In this document: positions 5,478-7,978 of the stretch, in pieces
How positions within the stretch are numbered: position 1 is the first letter of the stretch
Layout: each line of letters opens with the position of its first letter
Source: CAZRRV01 sp964406705
Lineage (GTDB): Bacteria > Bacillota > Clostridia > Oscillospirales > Acutalibacteraceae
Assembly (NCBI GenBank): GCA_964406705.1
Contig: CAYOSS010000079.1
Span: 1-7,978, forward strand
Direction: 5' to 3'
Length of the DNA: 7,978 nt
The notes under the pieces: generated by a model
Told to the model about the DNA's origin: nothing
Databases searched by the model: none
The model's input: only the letters and a program-made list of their open reading frames with translations
Position numbers and translations under genes: made by a program

Positions 5478-7058
5478 CTATTTGGCGTATTCGACCGCGC
5501 GGTTCTCGCGTATGACGTTGACCTTGATCTGCCCCGGGTACTGCAGCTCCTGCTCGATCCGGCGGGCGACGTCCCGCGCTAAGAGCGCCATCTGGTCGTC
5601 ACTGACCTCGTCCGGGCGGACTAAAATCCGCACCTCGCGCCCCGCCTGTATCGCGTAGGCGCTCTCCACCCCGCCGGCGGAAGTGGCAATCTCTTCCAAC
5701 TTTTCCAGCCGCTTGATGTAGTTCTCTATGTTCTCGCGCCGCGCGCCGGGCCTTGCCGCCGAAATGGCGTCCGCCGCCTGTACTAAGAAGGCTATGACCG
5801 TCTTCGCGGGGACCTCCCCGTGGTGCGCCTCAATGGCGTTCACCACGACCTCGCTCTCCTTGTACTTTTTGGCGACGTCGACGCCCAATTTAATGTGCGA
5901 ACCCTCCTGCTGCTGCTCGTGGTCCAGCGCCTTGCCTATATCGTGGAGTAAGCCGGCACGTCTGGCTAACTGGACGTCCTCGCCCAACTCCCCCGCCATA
6001 AGCCCGGTGAGGTAGCACACTTCCAGCGAGTGGTTGAGCACGTTTTGCCCGTAGCTGGTGCGGTAACGCAGCCGCCCCAAGAGCTTCACGAGATCCGGGT
6101 GGAGGTTGCGGACGCCGGAATCCAGCACCGCCTTCTCGCCCGCCTCTTTAATGGTTTGCTCAACCTCCGCCTTCGCGCGGGAGACGGTTTCCTCTATGCG
6201 CCCGGGGTGGATGCGCCCGTCGGTCATAAGCTTCTCGAGAGCCACCCTCGCGACTTCCCGGCGGACGGGGTCGAACGCGGAGAGGGTGATGGCTTCCGGT
6301 GTGTCGTCGATCACGAAATCCACGCCCGTCGCGGCTTCGAGGGCGCGGATGTTGCGCCCCTCGCGCCCGATGATGCGCCCCTTCATATCGTCGTTGGCGA
6401 GCGGGACGACGCTCACCGTTATCTCCGCCGAGTGATCCGCCGCGCACCGCTGGATGCTCTGCGCTAAGATGTCCTTAGCCCGGCGCTCGATGTCCTCCCG
6501 ACCCTGCTCCTCGAAGTCCCTGATGCGGACGGCCTTGTCGTGCTCCAACTCGCCGTCAAGTTCCCGCATAATCTCCTGCTTCGCCTGATCCGCGGTGTAG
6601 CCCGAGACCTTCTCCAACATATCGAAGCGGCTCTTCTTAAGAGTTTCCGCCTCTTCCAAACGTTGCTCTATCTCCGCCGACCTCGCGGCGAGCTTTTCTT
6701 CCTTGGCCTCGATGTTGTCCGTCTTGCGGTCGAGCGCGTCCTCCCTTTGCTGGAGCCGGCGCTCCTGCCGCTGGATATCCGCCCGCCGCTCGCGGTTCTC
6801 CTTCTCCGCGTCCGCCATAACTTTCTGAGCGGCGCGGTTGCCTTCCAAAAGTATCTCCTTCTCTTTAGCCTCCGCTTCCTTGCGCTTCTCCTCCGCCGCC
6901 CTCATAGCGTCGTCCAAAATGCGCTTCGCTTCCGTCTCCGCCGAACCGATCTGGGCCTCCGCCACCTTTTTGCGGTGGGACGACCCCCAGAAGAATCCTC
7001 CGGCGAGCCCCCCCGCGAGGGCGACGACGCCCGCTATAACCGCGATTACCACCGTCAT
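5478..7058 (-). CDS. rny: Ribonuclease Y
   Basis: This 526-aa membrane-anchored endoribonuclease starts mRNA decay in Bacillota. Its length matches the family (about 520). Residues 2-24 form a hydrophobic anchor rich in V, A and G. Residues 30-205 are a charged coiled coil dominated by E, K, R, A and Q. Residues 210-275 are a KH RNA-binding domain with the GREG loop at 231-234 (GRIIGREGRNIRALE). Residues 335-430 are the HD catalytic domain, with H343 in NHSLE, the metal-binding H372-D373 in LLHDIGKA, AHHGE at 411-415 and D430. The C-terminal part ends in IKVNVIRENRAVEYAK, as expected. The ATG at 7056-7058 has an AAAGGGGA-type ribosome binding site at about 9 bases. The gene has its own promoter and terminator, so it looks monocistronic. 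It should associate with the inner face of the membrane and with other decay enzymes. Nothing is missing or truncated. Confidence 0.97.
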   Translation of the reverse strand: MTVVIAVIAGVVALAGGLAGGFFWGSSHRKKVAEAQIGSAETEAKRILDDAMRAAEEKRKEAEAKEKEILLEGNRAAQKVMADAEKENRERRADIQRQERRLQQREDALDRKTDNIEAKEEKLAARSAEIEQRLEEAETLKKSRFDMLEKVSGYTADQAKQEIMRELDGELEHDKAVRIRDFEEQGREDIERRAKDILAQSIQRCAADHSAEITVSVVPLANDDMKGRIIGREGRNIRALEAATGVDFVIDDTPEAITLSAFDPVRREVARVALEKLMTDGRIHPGRIEETVSRAKAEVEQTIKEAGEKAVLDSGVRNLHPDLVKLLGRLRYRTSYGQNVLNHSLEVCYLTGLMAGELGEDVQLARRAGLLHDIGKALDHEQQQEGSHIKLGVDVAKKYKESEVVVNAIEAHHGEVPAKTVIAFLVQAADAISAARPGARRENIENYIKRLEKLEEIATSAGGVESAYAIQAGREVRILVRPDEVSDDQMALLARDVARRIEQELQYPGQIKVNVIRENRAVEYAK

Positions 7059-7256
7059 ATTTACATTTCCCCTTTGTGTCGCCGACCCCGCGAAGCCTCC
7101 CGCCTTCGCTGTTTATATAGGTAAGACGCCGCCCGGCGCCCGACACGGGGGCGGCGCTCTTTATATCGCCGGCCGCGCTGCGGCGCCGGCTGCCCGCGAC
7201 CGGCAGGTCCCGCCGGATCGGCACTTTATTTTTTAAGGGCAACATTACCCTTTGTA
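7059..7256 (-). promoter_or_regulatory. Long structured leader and ribosome binding site of rny
   Basis: About 200 untranslated bases separate the predicted transcription start from the ATG. The ribosome binding site is the minus-strand AAAGGGGAAA near 7066-7075. The GC-rich middle contains inverted pairs GCCGCCC (7128-7134) with GGGCGGC (7149-7155), and GCCGGC (7168-7173) with GCCGGC (7185-7190). A long 5' leader would suit feedback control of rny mRNA by its own product, but that is inference. No known riboswitch motif was recognised. Confidence 0.5.
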
Positions 7257-7262
7257 ATTACC

Positions 7263-7291
7263 ATTTTACTACACTTTACCCAAAATGTCAA
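7263..7291 (-). promoter_or_regulatory. Sigma-70/sigma-A type promoter of rny
   Basis: On the minus strand, TTGACA (7286-7291) is followed by 17 bases and TAAAAT (7263-7268). The surrounding DNA is AT-rich, unlike the flanking repeats. Boxes and spacing are identical to the glycosidase promoter. Confidence 0.88.
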
Positions 7292-7475
7292 GGGCAAACC
7301 GGGCAGGGAGTTTTTCCGGCGGCAGCCCCCGCTCCCGGGGGGGATTGTTTCGCTTCGCGGGGGAGCTGAGTGGCAGCGGGGACACGCTCTTGGCTCCGCC
7401 CGGTTTGGCGGACTTGTCCCATTTCGGGGGATAGCTTTGCGGTGAAAGGAGCTTGGCTTTCCTTTTTAAGGCGGA
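7292..7475 (+). repeat. Degenerate repeat unit between the rny promoter and E4
   Basis: There is no gene here. A hairpin-1-like TTTCGC-ttc-GCGGGGGAGC lies at 7349-7367 and a GGCTCCGCCCG motif at 7392-7402, in the order seen in the 129-bp units. The conserved GATGTCCGC module and hairpin 2 are missing. It is probably a decayed unit of the composite element. Confidence 0.5.
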
Positions 7476-7978
7476 TTTCTTCTCGCTGCGCGGGGGTAGC
7501 TTGATTTTTCCTCCAGCGCGGCTGGGGGAACGATGTCCGCTTTTCTTCTCTTCGCCGACGGGCGCGGCGGTCCTCCTGTCTTTGGCTCCGCCCGTCTCCG
7601 TTGCTCTCTTCTCGCTGACGCGAGGGCGGCTTATTCATTCCCCCAGCTATGCTGGGGAACGATGTCCGCTTTTCTTCTCTGCGCCGACAGGCGCGGCTTC
7701 GTCGTCGCAAGTTCCATATCGCTCGTTTCCACGCTAAAGCGTGAAAAGCTCGCTCATTCCACTGCTCCTCCTCTCCCCACGACGCCTTACGGCGCCGCGG
7801 GGGCCCCTTATGAAAAGCGGACAGAAAAGAAGTTCAGCGGGCCGATGGGCCGGGTAGTTCCCGAAAGCCGGGAGGTACGCCACTCACTGGGTGATTTGGG
7901 GGTACCCGCCACTTGTACCGTTCCTCCTGTGCCTACGAGGGTAGCCCGGAGATCCCGCCAACGCCGGTTCGGAAGCCT
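7476..7978 (+). repeat. Composite repeat element E4 (rightward, cut by window end)
   Basis: Two tandem units start at CTCGCTG (7482 and 7611), exactly 129 bases apart, with modules at 7532-7550 and 7661-7679. Hairpin 2 is CTCCAGC-gcg-GCTGGGG (7511-7527) and CCCCAGC-tat-GCTGGGG (7641-7657). Hairpin 3 is CGCC-gacg-GGCG (7553-7564) and GCGCC-gaca-GGCGC (7681-7694). The inverted arm GAAAAGCGGACAGAAAAGAAG-like sequence at 7814-7834 replaces the compact long hairpin. The tail then begins (GATTTGGGGGTACCCGCCAC at 7891, compare 3821 in E1) and is still running at the window end. Confidence 0.75.

Noticed and set aside
6865..7245. A 126-codon minus-strand frame starting in the rny leader
   Set aside because: It overlaps rny out of frame, has poor ribosome-site spacing (about 2 bases) and no recognisable domain. 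A regulatory leader peptide is possible but unsupported.

Overview
The window is bacterial and GC-rich. It holds two confidently called protein genes, both on the minus strand, inside an unusually large amount of repetitive, non-coding DNA. The clearest marker is a full-length RNase Y gene (rny: N-terminal membrane anchor, coiled coil, KH and HD domains). RNase Y, the strong AGGAG-type ribosome binding site and the two TTGACA-N17-TAAAAT promoters point to a GC-rich member of the Bacillota, probably an uncultured gut-type Clostridia. The lineage is inference; no taxonomic marker beyond rny is present.

Layout. 1-1060: three imperfect direct copies of one repeat family (R1), with long G and C runs. 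1086-3026 (-): a 646-aa cytoplasmic glycoside-hydrolase-like protein with its own promoter at 3144-3172. 3173-5435: 2.3 kb without a credible gene, made almost entirely of a second, composite repeat family. One copy points right (E1, 3225-4092) and two point left (E2, 4200-4621; E3, 4622-5375). 5436-5467: an intrinsic terminator for rny. 5478-7058 (-): rny. 7059-7256: a GC-rich structured rny leader, with its promoter at 7263-7291. 7292-7978: a degenerate repeat, then a fourth composite element (E4), pointing right and cut by the window end.

The composite element is the most interesting content. Each copy has the same order. One or two units of about 129 bp come first, each with three short hairpins around a conserved GATGTCCGCTTTTCTTCTC module. 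A long hairpin or inverted GAAAAGCGGACA arm follows, then a conserved tail of about 300 bp. The small hairpins keep their pairing while their bases change, and most imperfect pairs are G.U wobbles in one orientation only. This suggests a structured RNA or a structure-dependent mobile repeat rather than junk or protein-coding DNA. I do not recognise it as a known family.

The two genes have no evident functional link. Each looks like a single-gene transcription unit, separated from the other by repeat blocks that begin just upstream of the promoters and just past the rny terminator.
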